This document shows, piece by piece, positions 32,077 to 43,985 of a stretch of DNA of 64,000 bases. Position numbers and translations under genes: made by a program. Under the pieces are notes generated by a model. It saw nothing but the letters and a program-made list of their open reading frames with translations. It did not search any database and was not told the origin of the DNA. The first letter of the stretch is position 1; each line of letters begins with the position of its first letter. The stretch comes from Tridacna crocea (taxonomy: Eukaryota; Mollusca; Bivalvia; Cardiida; Cardiidae), in assembly GCA_943736015.1 (NCBI GenBank), contig OX031063.1, forward strand, positions 33,262,172 through 33,326,171, given 5' to 3'.

Positions 32077-32754
32077 ACAAAACAAGCGGACAGTATAGAT
32101 TCAAGATCAGACGGCACGTTCTGTGCAGTCTGGTCTTTGGTCTTTGCCATCCGTAACAGCCCGTCTTCTTGCCTAGGGCATTGAAAAGGTTTGATATTGC
32201 CAACTTCATGTTATCGTTTTACAGTGAACGCACACTGGGAAGTTGCGATTTGAGCTCCGGGATATCTCTCATTAAAGTCCTATTAAAAGCGTATATTCTC
32301 ACCAAAATTTTGGCCGTTTAACCTCTTTAAAATATCGAATTCAGGTCAAACGTGAACTTTGACTCTTTGCTTGCCGAGGGCAAAAATGGATGTTAATGCA
32401 GACAGCGTATCTAGACAAGACTGCGCAGAATGTGCAGTCTGGTCACTGATCTTCATTGTTTCTAAACTTGGTATATTCAAGTAAAAGCATCCATGGAACT
32501 CCAACGTGTGATGAAATTTAGTCCGCTTAAAATACTTTTTTTTTCAATTTTTATTCTGTGTAAGAGTTGAAATGTAAATAAGGTATTGAAATTTCTCCCT
32601 TTATTCTTATTGCGTTTCGAATATTGAATAGCTGTAATGTTAATAGACTTCAAGATGTTTGACCCAAATAGCTTTTAAATTTTGATGAATTTACCTACAA
32701 TATAAATCCGTTCCTTGCGACGGACATTATGAGTAAATTTTCAAACAGGGTAGG

Positions 32755-32909
32755 TACGGATCAGGCAAATTTTGTTTCCAGCAGGGTAGAAAACATTGTG
32801 GGAAAAGGAGAAAATGCTGGTTACCAGCATTTTTTCTTTTTCCTACAATGTTTTCCAAAGGCTTCTTTCTCAGAGTCGTAAAAACCAGGGATTGTTTGGT
32901 AAAGGGTTA
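32755..32909. repeat. P1 element, left flank truncated
   Basis: Starts inside the left flank (AAATTTTGTTTCCAGCAGGG), complete hairpin, right terminus TTGTTTGGTAAAGGGTTAA. Confidence 0.88.
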
Positions 32910-32947
32910 AACACAACCATCATTAGCAAAGGCTCGAGGCCTTGGAG

Positions 32948-33150
32948 TTAAACCTTTCTAGAGGCAACCCCTCTTTTCATGATCTTTTGGGAAGAAGCAT
33001 TTTGCAATACTACAACACTGTGGGAGAATGGAAAATTTGGTGGTAATCATTATTTTTTACCTTCAATGTTTTCGTTTAGAAACAAATCTTGACGGTTTAG
33101 CCACTATTTATTTGTCGTTTGCAAATGCTATCAGGTTGCCATTCGGTTAA
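32948..33150. repeat. P1 element, old and diverged
   Basis: TTAA-flanked, order of P1 motifs retained (CACTGTGGGAGAATGG, GTCGTTTGCAAATGC, CATTCGGTTAA), but the hairpin has many mismatches. Only about 40 bp from the previous copy. Confidence 0.65.
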
Positions 33151-33798
33151 AAATAACAATTCAGAGAACGCAACAAAAGATCATGCTTAAAGATCGTGCA
33201 ATCTATTTTGGTTTTCTAAAGAATTACAAAATCATTGGAGAATAAGTGCATTTTTAAATTAATCTTACTAAATTACAATTGTTAAGTCACGCAGAAATTA
33301 TACGATCTTTACTGACGCACGAGGCGTCCATATCAATTTCAACTTTGTCGTCTGCTGGTGTTTTCGTTTTCAAAGAGTCAAACATTTGCCGTTTGGAAAT
33401 AGGTTTCGTGGTAAAACTGCGACATTGTTTATACAACCTATCTTCGCCAGACACTTTGCCATAGCTGCACACTCTTTCATTATTATGTTGATCTTTTTCA
33501 GTAGTATATATGCTGACCCTTTCAGTTATTACAAAATTTATCTGCACACGTCTACATTATTAAATGTCTCAAGTTAACAGTTAGAGGCCGGATTGTTGAC
33601 ATTTCAAGGATCTTTTCGGGCGGAAATATCTCATCATTTCGGACAGTGTTAATTTAAGATCAGACTGCATCTTTTGTGGGGTATGATTTCGGTTTATGTT
33701 GTCTGCGATAGAGAAATGCATCGCGCTAAGGCGACATTTTGACCGTGTATCGTACATCGTGTTTCCCAGTCGCTATCGTCTTGATGCTATTCAACCGA

Positions 33799-33884
33799 CA
33801 TGTCGTCCGTTTACTTCCAAAACCTGGAAACTACAGCTTCTAACAAGCTGTAGTTACGAGGTTTTGGAAGTAAATCGACGATAT
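33799..33884. repeat. P5 palindrome
   Basis: GTTTACTTCCAAAACCTGG... paired with ...CGAGGTTTTGGAAGTAAAT; a few mismatches. Confidence 0.92.
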
Positions 33885-34042
33885 GTTTCTAGGGATTCTT
33901 GCGCAGCTTCCGGTTCCTGTTTGAGAGGCGTTACTTTCATCACTTTTTTTTCGTTACTCTGCAATTTCCGATAGATTCTTATATATTATAGACAACTAAC
34001 CACAATACCACGTACATGCACTAACTTTTTTACTCGGTCCTA

Positions 34043-34310
34043 TATGGAGTGCAACACACGAAAAGGTGCATTCGGACATTTGCGTAAAGTGTCGTCCCGG
34101 ATTAGCCTGCGCAGTCCGCGCAGGCTAATCCGAGACGGCACTTTACGACTACATTAGATTTTGTGCTACAGTAGACTTGCGTAAAACAGAAAATCACATA
34201 AAATCGGAAAGTGTCGTTTCGGATTAGCCTGCGCGGACTGCGCAGGCTGATCCGAGACGACACTTTACACAGATGTCCGAATGTCTCTTTTCGCATGTTG
34301 CACACCATAT
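34043..34310. repeat. P2 element, full length
   Basis: Both stems near-perfect (first TAGCCTGCGCAGTCCGCGCA), inverted termini ATGGAGTGCAACAC / GTTGCACACCAT. Confidence 0.92.
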
Positions 34311-34739
34311 TGAGTTACGTCTTTTTCTTTCAAATAAAAAGCGGATTAAGTATTGAATACCTAGATACCATTTCGAACAACATGTTCGCTTGGTAGGAAA
34401 CCGACCTTAGATTATTATCGTAGAATGCATTGTGCACCAGGAGAGCTTTTTATATAAATTATTTGTACAGAGTTTACAGGTTTTTGTCTACAGTTAATTT
34501 AGCGCATACAGCACGTTGAAAGTTTTACCTCTTACCCAAAGACAATATCTTTTAGTGCCGCCCTGAAATACTTTTTTGAAGTCTTTTGAGAGTGGTTGAC
34601 GGAAAAAGAAAATGCCTGAAAACGTCTTTAAGAGAAACTATGAAATCAATAGAAAAAAATGAAAGAATAGTGACAATCAAATATCATATTCTGATCCTGA
34701 TCTTTACCGTGCAGAAAGGCCTCGTTGGTCGGTATTTCT

Positions 34740-34930
34740 AACCAAACCCTTTATTACAACACTCCAAGTGCTGACGACACCGAAAATATGGCTCTTGAAA
34801 AAATTGTGGGAAAAGGAGAAAATGCTGGTAACCAGCATTTTCTCCTTTTCCCACAATGTTTTCTACCCTCTCATAAAAGGTTAGCATTTTGTTAGTCACG
34901 TCAAATTTGTCTTTTGGAAAGGATTTCAAT
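34740..34930. repeat. P1 element, shortened flanks
   Basis: Perfect hairpin arms (GTGGGAAAAGGAGAAAATGC / GCATTTTCTCCTTTTCCCAC); the right flank has an internal deletion. Confidence 0.88.
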
Positions 34931-34939
34931 GATGATCAG

Positions 34940-36290
34940 TCTAAACTGTTGTCACCTGGTACTTAGTTACAGGTAAAAATCTAACTGAAATCTTTTTTAT
35001 ATGTTGTATGTATGATTGAACTGTGGATTTACTTTGACTAATCTTAGGCTTTCAATTGGGAAAAAACAGTAAGGAAAGGGAATTTAATAGCTATAATTTG
35101 GATTTTTATGTGAAAATAATGTGTTTGTTTCTCAAATATACCGATAAGAAATTGTAACCGTCTTTTACTGACCCTTTTTTGTAAAGTTCAAACAATATTA
35201 AAATGAAAATTATACTGGTATATTTGAAGTCAGATTACACCGTCTTTTAACAGCTCGCGAAAAAAAAAAGAGATCTTTTGTCATACTTTTTTAACAAAAA
35301 AGATTCTTTTTAAAAGAGAAGAAAGACGACGTAGAAGGCACTGTGAAATTAATATTAATCCTTGTCCTGTTAAATAAGTTAAATTTAACTCTCGAGCCAA
35401 TAATAAAAATCAAATCCTTGACATTTCAAAGGTATTCTTAGAGAAAGATATCGCCATAACACAGACTGCAGATCCAAGATATTTATTCAATATACTCTGT
35501 AATTTACATACACAATACAAGAAATAAATGTGAAAAGGATCGGAACGAAAGCATGTTGCTTATATAGTTCCTCTCCCGGAGTTCAATCAGATGATACGCC
35601 AATAATATCAAATAATATCAAGAAGAGAAGAGGTTATCACACAAAACAGATAGTAGTGATTGTAAAGAACAAAAAGGCTTCATTATGATTAGGACATATC
35701 TACGAGTATAATAAAACGTAACATAACCAGTCATTGCTGCTTCTTAATTACTGTTTTGCATATTGTTAAAAAGTTACCTATTTTATTACATTAATCTTTG
35801 CAAAGTTTACATCATTATAATCAAACACATATTTGCTGCTAAAATAATCTGTCTGATAATATATGTAAACTGTTACTCGTACAATAAAAGGTTTTAGGGT
35901 GAGGCATGAAAATATACTGATTTATCTGTTGGTGTAAGAAAAGGAATCTTCCCAATCATAAGGTATAACCAAAGCGCCGTGGGTCACTGAAAAACGGTAG
36001 AAACTCTTGTGCATTTTTGTGTATTTTTGTCATAAACAGGCCCGCAAATAGGCCCGCAAAACAAACATGTCATATTTCTTTCCAGCGGCAACTTTTAATT
36101 AATTGACGCTACTACCATATGACAAAAAAGTAAGCACATACAGCAATGCAAAAAGGGGTTATTTACTATTTATATACGTCTCTAAAATTATGTTCTGCTC
36201 GATTCTTTAAAAAAAACTATCGTCATTGGTTTCCTTCAATAACATATTCTCCGTTTGATTGATGCCATATATTACCAAAAACGCGGATTC
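34940..36290. other. AT-rich unique-looking DNA
   Basis: No repeat family, ORF or splice-flanked exon recognised. A TATATAAG on the minus strand at about 35557 is the only promoter-like word, and it leads to no ORF. Confidence 0.5.
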
Positions 36291-36294
36291 TTAT

Positions 36295-36552
36295 AAGGCC
36301 TGAAACACGCGAAATAGGACTTTCGGATATTTGCGTAAAGTATCGTATTGGATCAGCCTTGCAGACCGCGTAGGCTAATCCAAAACGACACTTTTCGCAT
36401 GTATGTGATTCTCTATTTTGCGCAATTCTACCATAGCACAAAATCAAATGTAGTCGTTAAGTGCCGTCTCGGATTAGCCTGAGCGTACTGTGCAGGCTGA
36501 TCCGAGAAAACACTTTACGCAAACGTACCTTTTGGCGTTTTGTAAGCCATAT
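36295..36552. repeat. P2 element, diverged
   Basis: Both stems are present but mismatched; termini GGCCTGAAACACGCG / TTTTGTAAGCC. Confidence 0.85.
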
Positions 36553-36647
36553 AAGATGATAAATAACTCCCTACATTTGAAAAAACAATCTATGAAGTTT
36601 GACCACATCGGTAAATATTAATCCTTAGTAGTAAGGGCGCTATTCGC

Positions 36648-36725
36648 TGCGCGTTTGCCAAAAAATTGGCTATGGCTCTTAGAAATTCAGGTGAGTGATC
36701 CAGGGCCATCTGGGCCCCCTTGTTT
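36648..36725. repeat. Solo 3' terminus of the 3.1-4.5 kb element family
   Basis: Shares AAATTGGCTATGGCTCT...GATCCAGGGCCATC and CCCTTGTTTA with the end of the composite element at 4400-4480. No tandem units attached. Confidence 0.7.
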
Positions 36726-37180
36726 ACTGTAAGAATGAAAATGTTTATCATTTGACCATTAATAATCTGCCAAGCAACACTAGACTGCACAGATCGTGCA
36801 GCTACAGTCTGATCTGAATCTACGTTGCCTTTTAAAGCTTACTTAGCATTCCTAGGAAGCGTCTGGGTTAACTACAAGCAAAATTTTTCCGAATCAAAAA
36901 TTATTTATGGTCGTAAAAATTCAGACATCTATTTCAATCGTCGTTCTGAAAAAAAAATCCAAAATTCACTTTCGTAATATAAAACCATTGAAAGACACTC
37001 AAATATCTACAGATGATTTGCATCGTCATTACATCATAAAATTTGGGTGGGTTGAAGTAAGCTTGCACAGGAGACATCTTATAATCTGTTGTGAAATCTT
37101 CGCTTTATTGCAAAATGTAGAAAAAAAAATCCTTTTGTAGAATGCATTTTATGAAAATTACCTATCGTATCCTCCGCGAT

Positions 37181-37266
37181 TATATCGTCGGTGTACTTCC
37201 AAAACCTCGTAACTACAGCTTGTTACAAGCTGTAGGTACGAGGTTTTGGAAGTACACAGACGATAT
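37181..37266. repeat. P5 palindrome
   Basis: Nearly identical to 7846-7934, one mismatch in the inner stem (GTAACTACAGC / GCTGTAGGTAC) and TACACAGACGATAT at the right end. Confidence 0.94.
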
Positions 37267-37861
37267 TTTTTTGCACGATTAAGTTTCAAAATTTTGCAAT
37301 ACTGTTTACCCCTATCCTGATGTATAACTAAACATGAAATTTTCCAGCGGATAGTAAAAGAACGATTTTTTTTCTCTATTTTTTGCTTTTCTCTATTTAA
37401 AGGCATTTTGGGAGAAATATTTCGCCTTATCGGACAGTGTAGATCGAAGATCAGACTGCAGGTTCTGTGCAGTCTAAGCGGTAACATTTTCGTTATAGAT
37501 TCATTGCGGCTTTCTTTGTTTCTTTCGATTATCTATATCAGTCTAGAATTGCTTATATAGCTAAGCCGATTTAGCCTGAATGAAGTCCTAAAAATCGACT
37601 TAAAAACGGATTAAGATATCAAATTATTCGTATTGGCCCGTTGCTATTACGCAACTTTGTGCTACAATCACAGACTTTACCCTTTCAACCTCAAAAGCGA
37701 AGACGGGGATTGTTGCGTACTTCATAAATAAAGATCAGGCTATGTACAAAACGTAAGTCTGATCTAGAACCTATGCCATCTGTTTGTTAAGTCAAGCTTG
37801 TAAGATAAGAAATACTTTTTATGTATGAGAAGATCTTTTTCAGCCATTGATTATGGTCGGG

Positions 37862-38090
37862 TTAACCCTTTCCCAAATGACAAACTTTTGGACTAGACCA
37901 AATTGAAAGCATTTGCAGACGACAATTCAACTCTTGCTGAAAAGATGATTTCTCTCTATGATAGGATAGAAAACATTGTGGGAAAAGGAGAAAATGCTGG
38001 TTACCAGCATTTTCTCCTTTTCCCACAATGTTTTCAAAAGGCTACTATTCCAGACCCGTAAAAACCAGGGATTGTTTGGGAAAGGGTTAA
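37862..38090. repeat. P1 element, full length reference copy
   Basis: TTAA at both ends, termini CCCTTTCCCAAATGACAAA and TTTGGGAAAGGG, perfect hairpin of two ~30 nt arms around GGTTACC (37973-38036). Nearly identical to 43323-43551 and 46639-46867, so this subfamily moved recently. Confidence 0.95.
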
Positions 38091-38779
38091 TACGACCTAT
38101 GCTGTGTGAAAATGGGTTTTTTTTTTTTTTATAAATGCAATTACAAACGTATCGACTCGTGTCAGCCAGCTCAGACAGTGAAGGCTGATATGAGTTGAAA
38201 CTACAATAATATTTGCTATTTGTGAATTTACTTCTAGTCCAAGGACAATCTGCTTCACAATTCTATCATTTCTTGGAGATATCAGATTTGATGGATCCAT
38301 AGTTTTTTGTTTGTGTCTTGTTTGGTATACTGCATCATAAAAATGCATTAACCCCCACCCCTTTTACTAGAGCGCCACTGATATTTATTTGGAATTGAAA
38401 TACTATTTATTGTGACCCATAACTCGCAACTGTGGTTTATTGAACGATAAACTGTGATAGAAAGAAGATTATTTATTAAAATACTATATATAATTAAAAC
38501 ACCGAGACGGACAACTTCGACACAAAAAGAAACCCCAAGAGTACCGCATACAGGTACCAATACTCGACTTCAGTTGTGATTGGTGAGAATTTTATTTTAA
38601 GCCGAAAAAGGCGTATAACTCTGTCAATAAATATTAGGATGGTTACCTGCCCCTGTCGTATGGATTCTCTTTTGATTGTATATAAAAAAGCAGTCCAAGT
38701 TTACAATATCTTCTAAGTTAAAAAGGTTCATAACCGTATCAAAAATATTAAAGAGCCATTTTCTGGGAAAAAACGGGGG

Positions 38780-39012
38780 AGGGGCTTAATGTATCTTCGT
38801 GAAATAAAATACGTGTGCAGGCAAGTCATCACATGATTATTGCCATTTTCTTTAAATAACCCACTGTATCATGAGGTAGACTTGTCATTTGCAATACATA
38901 ACAGTACCCTATGGTGAAAAGTTTCTGCCCAGGTCAGCCTGCGCGGACTGCCCAGGCCGACCTGGACGATACTTTTCGCATATGCATGAAGCTTCTTTTT
39001 CACACAGCATGG
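38780..39012. repeat. P7 element
   Basis: GGGGCTTAATGTATCTTCG, GCAAGTCATCACATGATTAT, then hairpin CCAGGTCAGCCTGCGCGGAC / partner CCCAGGCCGACCTGG and GATACTTTTCGCATATGC. Related pieces: 10065-10190, 11300-11420, 21755-21824, 30597-30672, 38090-38205, 58845-59045. Confidence 0.75.
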
Positions 39013-39539
39013 CTAAATCTTGGTCTTTGCTGTATATATTCCTATGTAGATAGTAAACGACTGGTCCGAGCTTAAAATGAATATCTTCAGTAATGACAGA
39101 GATATAAAAAGTCATTTAGTTATTGCACGACGCAGACGACAACGGGACGGAACGGAAGACGCAGACGATGCTATGACAATGACGATAGCTCGACGGTTTC
39201 TTCGTAAACAGTCGGGCGAATAGGGCGGTCAATTTCTCCACGTAGGTGTTTTTTATTGATGGATTATTTTTCACTTCATTTCGTGACCGCTCACATTTCA
39301 GATATAACAAAGAAAATAGCGCATAAAAATGGAGGTCAAGAGGTTAGCGTGACATTTCGGCAAGATGTGAACAATACACAATCGTAATGAAAGGACGGCG
39401 GCTGTTTTCAACAAGGTAAAATGTCATTGTGGAAAATAAACAGATTATTCACACTTTATACCACTAAACCCAATACGACCTATCCGACATGCGTTACAAA
39501 AGAGACACTCATTTTAAAGTTTGATTCTTCTATAAATGA

Positions 39540-39740
39540 CAGAATTGTGGACATGACAAAATCCAAAGCATTTGCAAACAACCAATTTAGTATCCTTGGT
39601 TTGCGAAGATGATTCAATGTGGGTCAAATGATAGAACTTGTGTTCGAAAGCGTAAAAACACTGTGGAGTTACCAGCATTTCTTTTTCCTTTTTCTACAAT
39701 GTTTGTCATCAGAATTTGGGATCTTGTGGTAAAAGGTTAA
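39540..39740. repeat. P1 element, degraded
   Basis: Left flank AATCCAAAGCATTTGCAAAC, a small remnant of the core (GAGTTACCAGCATTTC) and end CTTGTGGTAAAAGGTTAA. Confidence 0.5.
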
Positions 39741-40234
39741 TACCTTAAAAGAAATACGTAACTGAATAAATAAATTACAACCAGAAGTCGGTTAATCTGC
39801 TCAGAACAGCAGAATACTTTTCCAAAAATACTCTGGTAAAAGGAGAAAGTGTTTTCAATGTCATAAAAAACAAATGACCCCTCGGATAATTGTAATTTTT
39901 CAATAACCAAGTAAATCTAAGCAGCAGAAAGGAAAAAAAGAATTTCGTTAAAAAAGAGAAAGAAGACTGCTGGACAAGATCATGCAACTTGAAAAAGCGA
40001 CAAGAAGCGACAAGAAGGCCAAATGACCGTAATGTAAAGCATAATTATGAGGGTTCTAAGCGGCGGCTTTTTTTACTTGTTTGTTTACATGTACCAAAAT
40101 GTATTGAAATTAAAAGCCAATAAACTATTTGAAAACATTGCTGCTGACCTCTCCTGGCTTCTTTTTTAAAGAAGCCAACTTGTTTATTTTAGACTTTGAT
40201 TTCAAGAAGTGATTAACTGAATTTGAGATTATTT

Positions 40235-40440
40235 ATCGCCGCCATCGGTTGCCCTCATAGGCGTCGTCCCATGAAGACTGTTAGTTCTCTTACAGTGAGA
40301 AAGAGCAATATACAGGACGAAACCCATCGCTCGGTTCTTTTACGTGCGCGGTGTATAGCAACGTCATGTCATACCTTGGTTTAACGTCTCATCCGAAAGA
40401 CTATTAGTGATTATAGATGGCCACTCATGGGATATATACA
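40235..40440 (-). repeat. Probable SINE/LINE fragment with a widely conserved 3' domain
   Basis: The minus strand reads TCGGATGAGACGTTAAACCA, then GCGCACGTAAAAGAACCGAG. GATGAGACGTTAAACCGAGG-type sequence followed by a GTAAAAGA(A/T)CC motif is shared by SINEs and L2/CR1-type LINEs in many animals. Assignment from memory. Confidence 0.5.
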
Positions 40441-40774
40441 TATCAAAATTTAGCTCTACTTTTTAGGCTTAAATAGGTACGCCGAACAAAGATAAGGGAG
40501 AGCCCGACTATTTATAAATAGTTAAGACTGTTTATGGTAGTGGCCGTGACAATTATTTGTGACCGAAACCAGTCAATCTGTCACATCCTTAAGACCTTTC
40601 CCATCATAAAATACTTAATTATAACACAATTGATCACCGCAAAGTTTGCGAAAACAGAGTCTAAACATTTCCTGTTAACTCTTATCCTGCTAAATAACTA
40701 AAACAAAATGTTCAATTCGATGGCAAAAGCTCAATTATTGCTATTGTTATGTTTTGAGGAACTATATCTCCTAA

Positions 40775-40842
40775 TCGGACAGAGTGGATCCAAGATCAGA
40801 CTGCACGTTCTGTGCAGTCTGATCTTGATCTACACTGTCTGC
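40775..40842. repeat. P4 hairpin, reference copy
   Basis: CAAGATCAGACTGCACGTTC / TGTGCAGTCTGATCTTG forms a perfect ~20 bp stem, flanked by CGGACAGAGTGGATC / GATCTACACTGTC. Other copies: 2288-2344, 16986-17042, 24134-24190, 31464-31523, 32085-32140, 32398-32452, 36780-36830, 37433-37475, 45424-45483, 48546-48604, 51385-51441, 52718-52776 and 55695-55745, most less perfect. Confidence 0.88.
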
Positions 40843-40996
40843 AAAAGGTCAGTGGATCTCGCTTAGCAGCCTAAGGGTTAAGTGTAGAAGATTAAAGTTC
40901 TCATGTCAGGTCAGGGTTTTGTTTTACTTTTGTATGTGTAAAACAAACCTTTCAAATCGAGGGGATGCTGCATGGTGGAAATAGTAAATACAATGT

Positions 40997-41244
40997 ATAC
41001 AGGGTGTCCAAAAAGTCGTGCATCATCCTGTTCAAAAGCACATTCATTGTCACAGATGCTCAAATTTTAGCTCCATTTTCAGTAATACAACGCTGTACTC
41101 ACAGCAAAAAGCTGTTTTGAACATCCCATAGGGTATCCGGTGAGATGTCGTAACACTCAGTTGTGTTTGCATGCCTCAATTCGTCAAGAGAGCGTGGAGA
41201 AACAGGTTTTTAGGATTGTGCACAACTCTTTGGACACCCTATAC
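40997..41244. mobile_element. Short Tc1/mariner-type element
   Basis: Inverted ends TATACAGGGTGTCCAAA and TTTGGACACCCTATA, flanked by TA as expected for the IS630/Tc1/mariner group. About 250 bp, so internally deleted; carries a remnant of a transposase end on the minus strand. Confidence 0.75.
41060..41150 (-). pseudogene. Remnant of a Tc1/mariner-like transposase C-terminus
   Basis: The minus-strand frame reads DTLWDVQNSFLL, a stop, then QRCITENGAKI and a stop. This resembles the usual ending of such transposases (a run like ...RCI..NG..F near the stop). Very short, with an in-frame stop and an apparent frameshift upstream, so a relic at best; the match is by eye. Confidence 0.4.
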
Positions 41245-41360
41245 ATGAACAGTGCTCCTACAAAAGGGAGTTTCATGCATCACTGTAATCCATCATACTT
41301 ACCAAGCCATCATGAGTCCATCAAACTTATTTTGTCTAACAAACAATCCTAACTAGAGGT

Positions 41361-41710
41361 AGTATGGTACTTTGATATATAGAAAATTCACGTTAAGCAA
41401 AAATTTTCGACTCATGTCTGCCTGATCGGACTGCGCAGGCTGACATGAATCGATACGTTTCTGCAGAAGCGCCCATTTCTCAGAGTGTGGGTCATGTATA
41501 TAGTATGGGTCATTGTTACTTTTATCAATGTATCAATGTATATAGTATGGTACTTTGATATATAGAAAATTCACGTTAAGCAAAAATTTTCGACTCATGT
41601 CTGCCTGATCGGACTGCGCAGGCTGACATGAATCGATACGTTTCTGCAGAAGCGCCCATTTCTCAGAGTGTGGGTCATGTATATAGTATGGGTCATTGTT
41701 ACTTTTATCA
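41361..41710. repeat. Exact 167 bp direct duplication
   Basis: 41361-41527 and 41544-41710 look identical, separated by 16 bp built from TATCAATGTA units. Each contains a P7-like hairpin (CGACTCATGTCTGCCTGATC / GCAGGCTGACATGAATCG). Confidence 0.92.
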
Positions 41711-42024
41711 CAACGTTTTCACCACACACCTGTCTCCTTCTCGTGTTCTTCTTATTAACGGTTATATTGTTTCTAACACACATCCTAGGAGATTATGGAT
41801 TCGGCGGTAGATTACCAAGTCTCAAGGATGTTTTTTTCCTTGCCTCATCGGACGGTTTATACCAAGATCATATTAAAGAAAACATGTAGTCCAATATTGT
41901 ATGTGCACCCACCGATACTAAATGGGACAGTTGAGAGATTCTAGCAATGAGCATCAAAGAAAGAGAAATGTCATTTTTTCCCAAAATGACCACATCCGCT
42001 TCCAGATGTTGAGGAAGGCGACCA

Positions 42025-42135
42025 CGGGTCTTTATTCACCACCAATTGTTGAGAACGTTTCTTGGTCTTATTCTTGAAGATTTGCTGACTGTGAAAGTAA
42101 CAGAACTTCTGATTGGCTAAACTAAATGGACCCTG
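42025..42135. repeat. P3 element, left arm and terminus only
   Basis: Left arm up to TGATTGGCTAAAC, then a jump to AATGGACCCTG; the right arm is deleted, so no hairpin remains. Confidence 0.8.
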
Positions 42136-42377
42136 ATTCAAATCTCAGAAACACTTTTTTCTCGCAAAAGCTAAAGTGTTTAGGTTTTCATTTGAAATAT
42201 TCTTGATGAGTACTTGCAACGTTGATTGATGTCAAAAACTGAAGTAAATTTTCTCATTGAAATTCACAAAAGAATCTTTTTATGTAATCGAATAGTTTTA
42301 TACATCATTAAAACAAAGAGCCGGGGGGTTAATGCATGTTGTCTATTCATCTCACGATTTACACCTCCTTGTATATA

Positions 42378-42630
42378 TCAACCCTTTACTCACAAAACCT
42401 CCGTTTTACCGACCTTGAGGAAGACAGTATCTAAAAACATCGTGGGAAAAGGAGAAAATGCTGGTAATCAGCATTTTCTCCTTTTTCAAACGATGTTTTC
42501 TACTCTATTTTCTACCCTTCCAAAGCCAAAGACCAAACAAAAAAAAAATCATTTAAGACATACTTAGTTCTTCGTTTGCGAATGTTTTCAATTTAGACAA
42601 GCCAAACATTTTGTGAGCTGGTAAAGCGTC
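42378..42630. repeat. P1 element
   Basis: Starts TCAACCCTTTACTC; stem base reads CATCGTGGG on the left and ACGATG on the right, a compensated change from CATTGTGGG / ACAATG. Right flank extended by a short duplication TTTTCTACTCTATTTTCTAC. Confidence 0.85.
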
Positions 42631-43027
42631 AGTATGACACTTATGATTGTTGAGAAGGATACATGGCTTACAACATAGAAAAATATGATGGTTGGAGCAG
42701 TGGGGTTGTGTGTTTCTCCGTGTCGTTTTCGTATTAACGAGGGTTAACCCTATGTTATAGCTCTCACGTAATAAACCTTTCAATTCAGGTTAATATTGTT
42801 GTTTGTGTTTGTCAAGTTTAAAATAATATTCTGCGACTTAATATTTTACAAACCCTACTTGATCATGTTTATATGAATCATTTCGTCACGGTACGTTAAT
42901 TTAAAACTTATTTCGAAATACGAAAAACAGTAAAACAAGAAAAAATAGTACGACAAGAAAAAATAGTAAGCAATTACATTAACTGGTGATGAACGTTTTA
43001 TCGAGTGAGAGTTATACATACGCCTCG

Positions 43028-43256
43028 TTAACTCATTACCAAACGACAATATTACAGACTTGTCCAAATTGAAAGCATTTGCAGACGACATTATAAAAGT
43101 GATTGAAAATTTGAAATTTGTTTTGAGAAGGATCGAAAATATTGTGCGAAAAGGAGAAAATGCTGGCTACCAGCATTTTCTCCTTTTCCCACAATGTTTT
43201 CTAAAGGCTTCTTTCTCAGGGACGTCAAAAGTAGGGATTGTGTGGTAATGGGTTAA
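43028..43256. repeat. P1 element, full length
   Basis: TTAA at both ends, termini CTCATTACCAAACGAC / GTGTGGTAATGGG, near-perfect hairpin with GGCTACC centre. Confidence 0.93.
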
Positions 43257-43322
43257 GATATATACAGTTGGCTGATGCTCGTAAATAATGCGCCGTGCAT
43301 ACTTAACAAGGTCGAACAGCAC

Positions 43323-43551
43323 TTAACTCTTTCCCAAACTACAAACTTTTGGACTAGACCAAATTGAAAGCATTTGCAGATAACAATTCAACTCTTGCTG
43401 AAAAGATGATTTCATTCTATGATAGGGTAAAAAACATTGTGGGAAAAGGAGAAAATGCTGGTTACCAGCATTTTCTCCTTTTCCCACAATGTTTTCAAAA
43501 AGCTACCATTCCAGACCCGTAAAAACCAGGGATTGTTTGGGAAAGGGTTCA
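43323..43551. repeat. P1 element, full length
   Basis: Near-identical to 37862-38090; left TTAA, right TTCA. Only 67 bp from the previous copy, in the same orientation. Confidence 0.94.
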
Positions 43552-43574
43552 GTTCATTACATATGGTCTTGATC

Positions 43575-43670
43575 TTGTCTATCTGTCTGCCTGTCTCTCT
43601 CTCGCTCTGTCTGTCCTTCTGTTCCTCTGTCTGTCGCTCTGTCTGTCTCTCTGTCAGTCCTTCTTTCTCA
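43575..43670. repeat. CTGT-rich microsatellite
   Basis: Imperfect CTGTCTGTCTCTCTGTC-type run just after a P1 copy; the open frames over it are artefacts. Confidence 0.85.
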
Positions 43671-43985
43671 TACGGCATACAGAGCATACGCTAGACTCTA
43701 TTTTGCCGCACCTCTCACACCTTATTTTGAAATTGTGTGGTTGTATTAATATCATACTTTCTAGCCTGAAATAATTGCAGAAATTACCCAACTTTGTTTG
43801 TTTCTTTTTTTTTTTTAAATAACCGAAACTATCTATTCCATTTATTCAAAACATCTGAAATAATGTTAAAAACGAAATTAATGACCATACAAACATATAT
43901 ACACACAATACTTTTCTTCACCAGATTTTATACTCTGTGATATTTGCAGGAAGGGAAGCAGAATTTTCTATTTCAGCTGTAACAT

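Noticed and set aside
34535..34575. 27 bp minus-strand micro-exon candidate (TTTCAG ... GTAAGA)
   Set aside because: Splice words this short occur by chance and nothing connects it to the transporter.
42226..42567. 113-codon plus-strand ORF
   Set aside because: Its second half is the P1 element at 42378; the first half shows no family resemblance.
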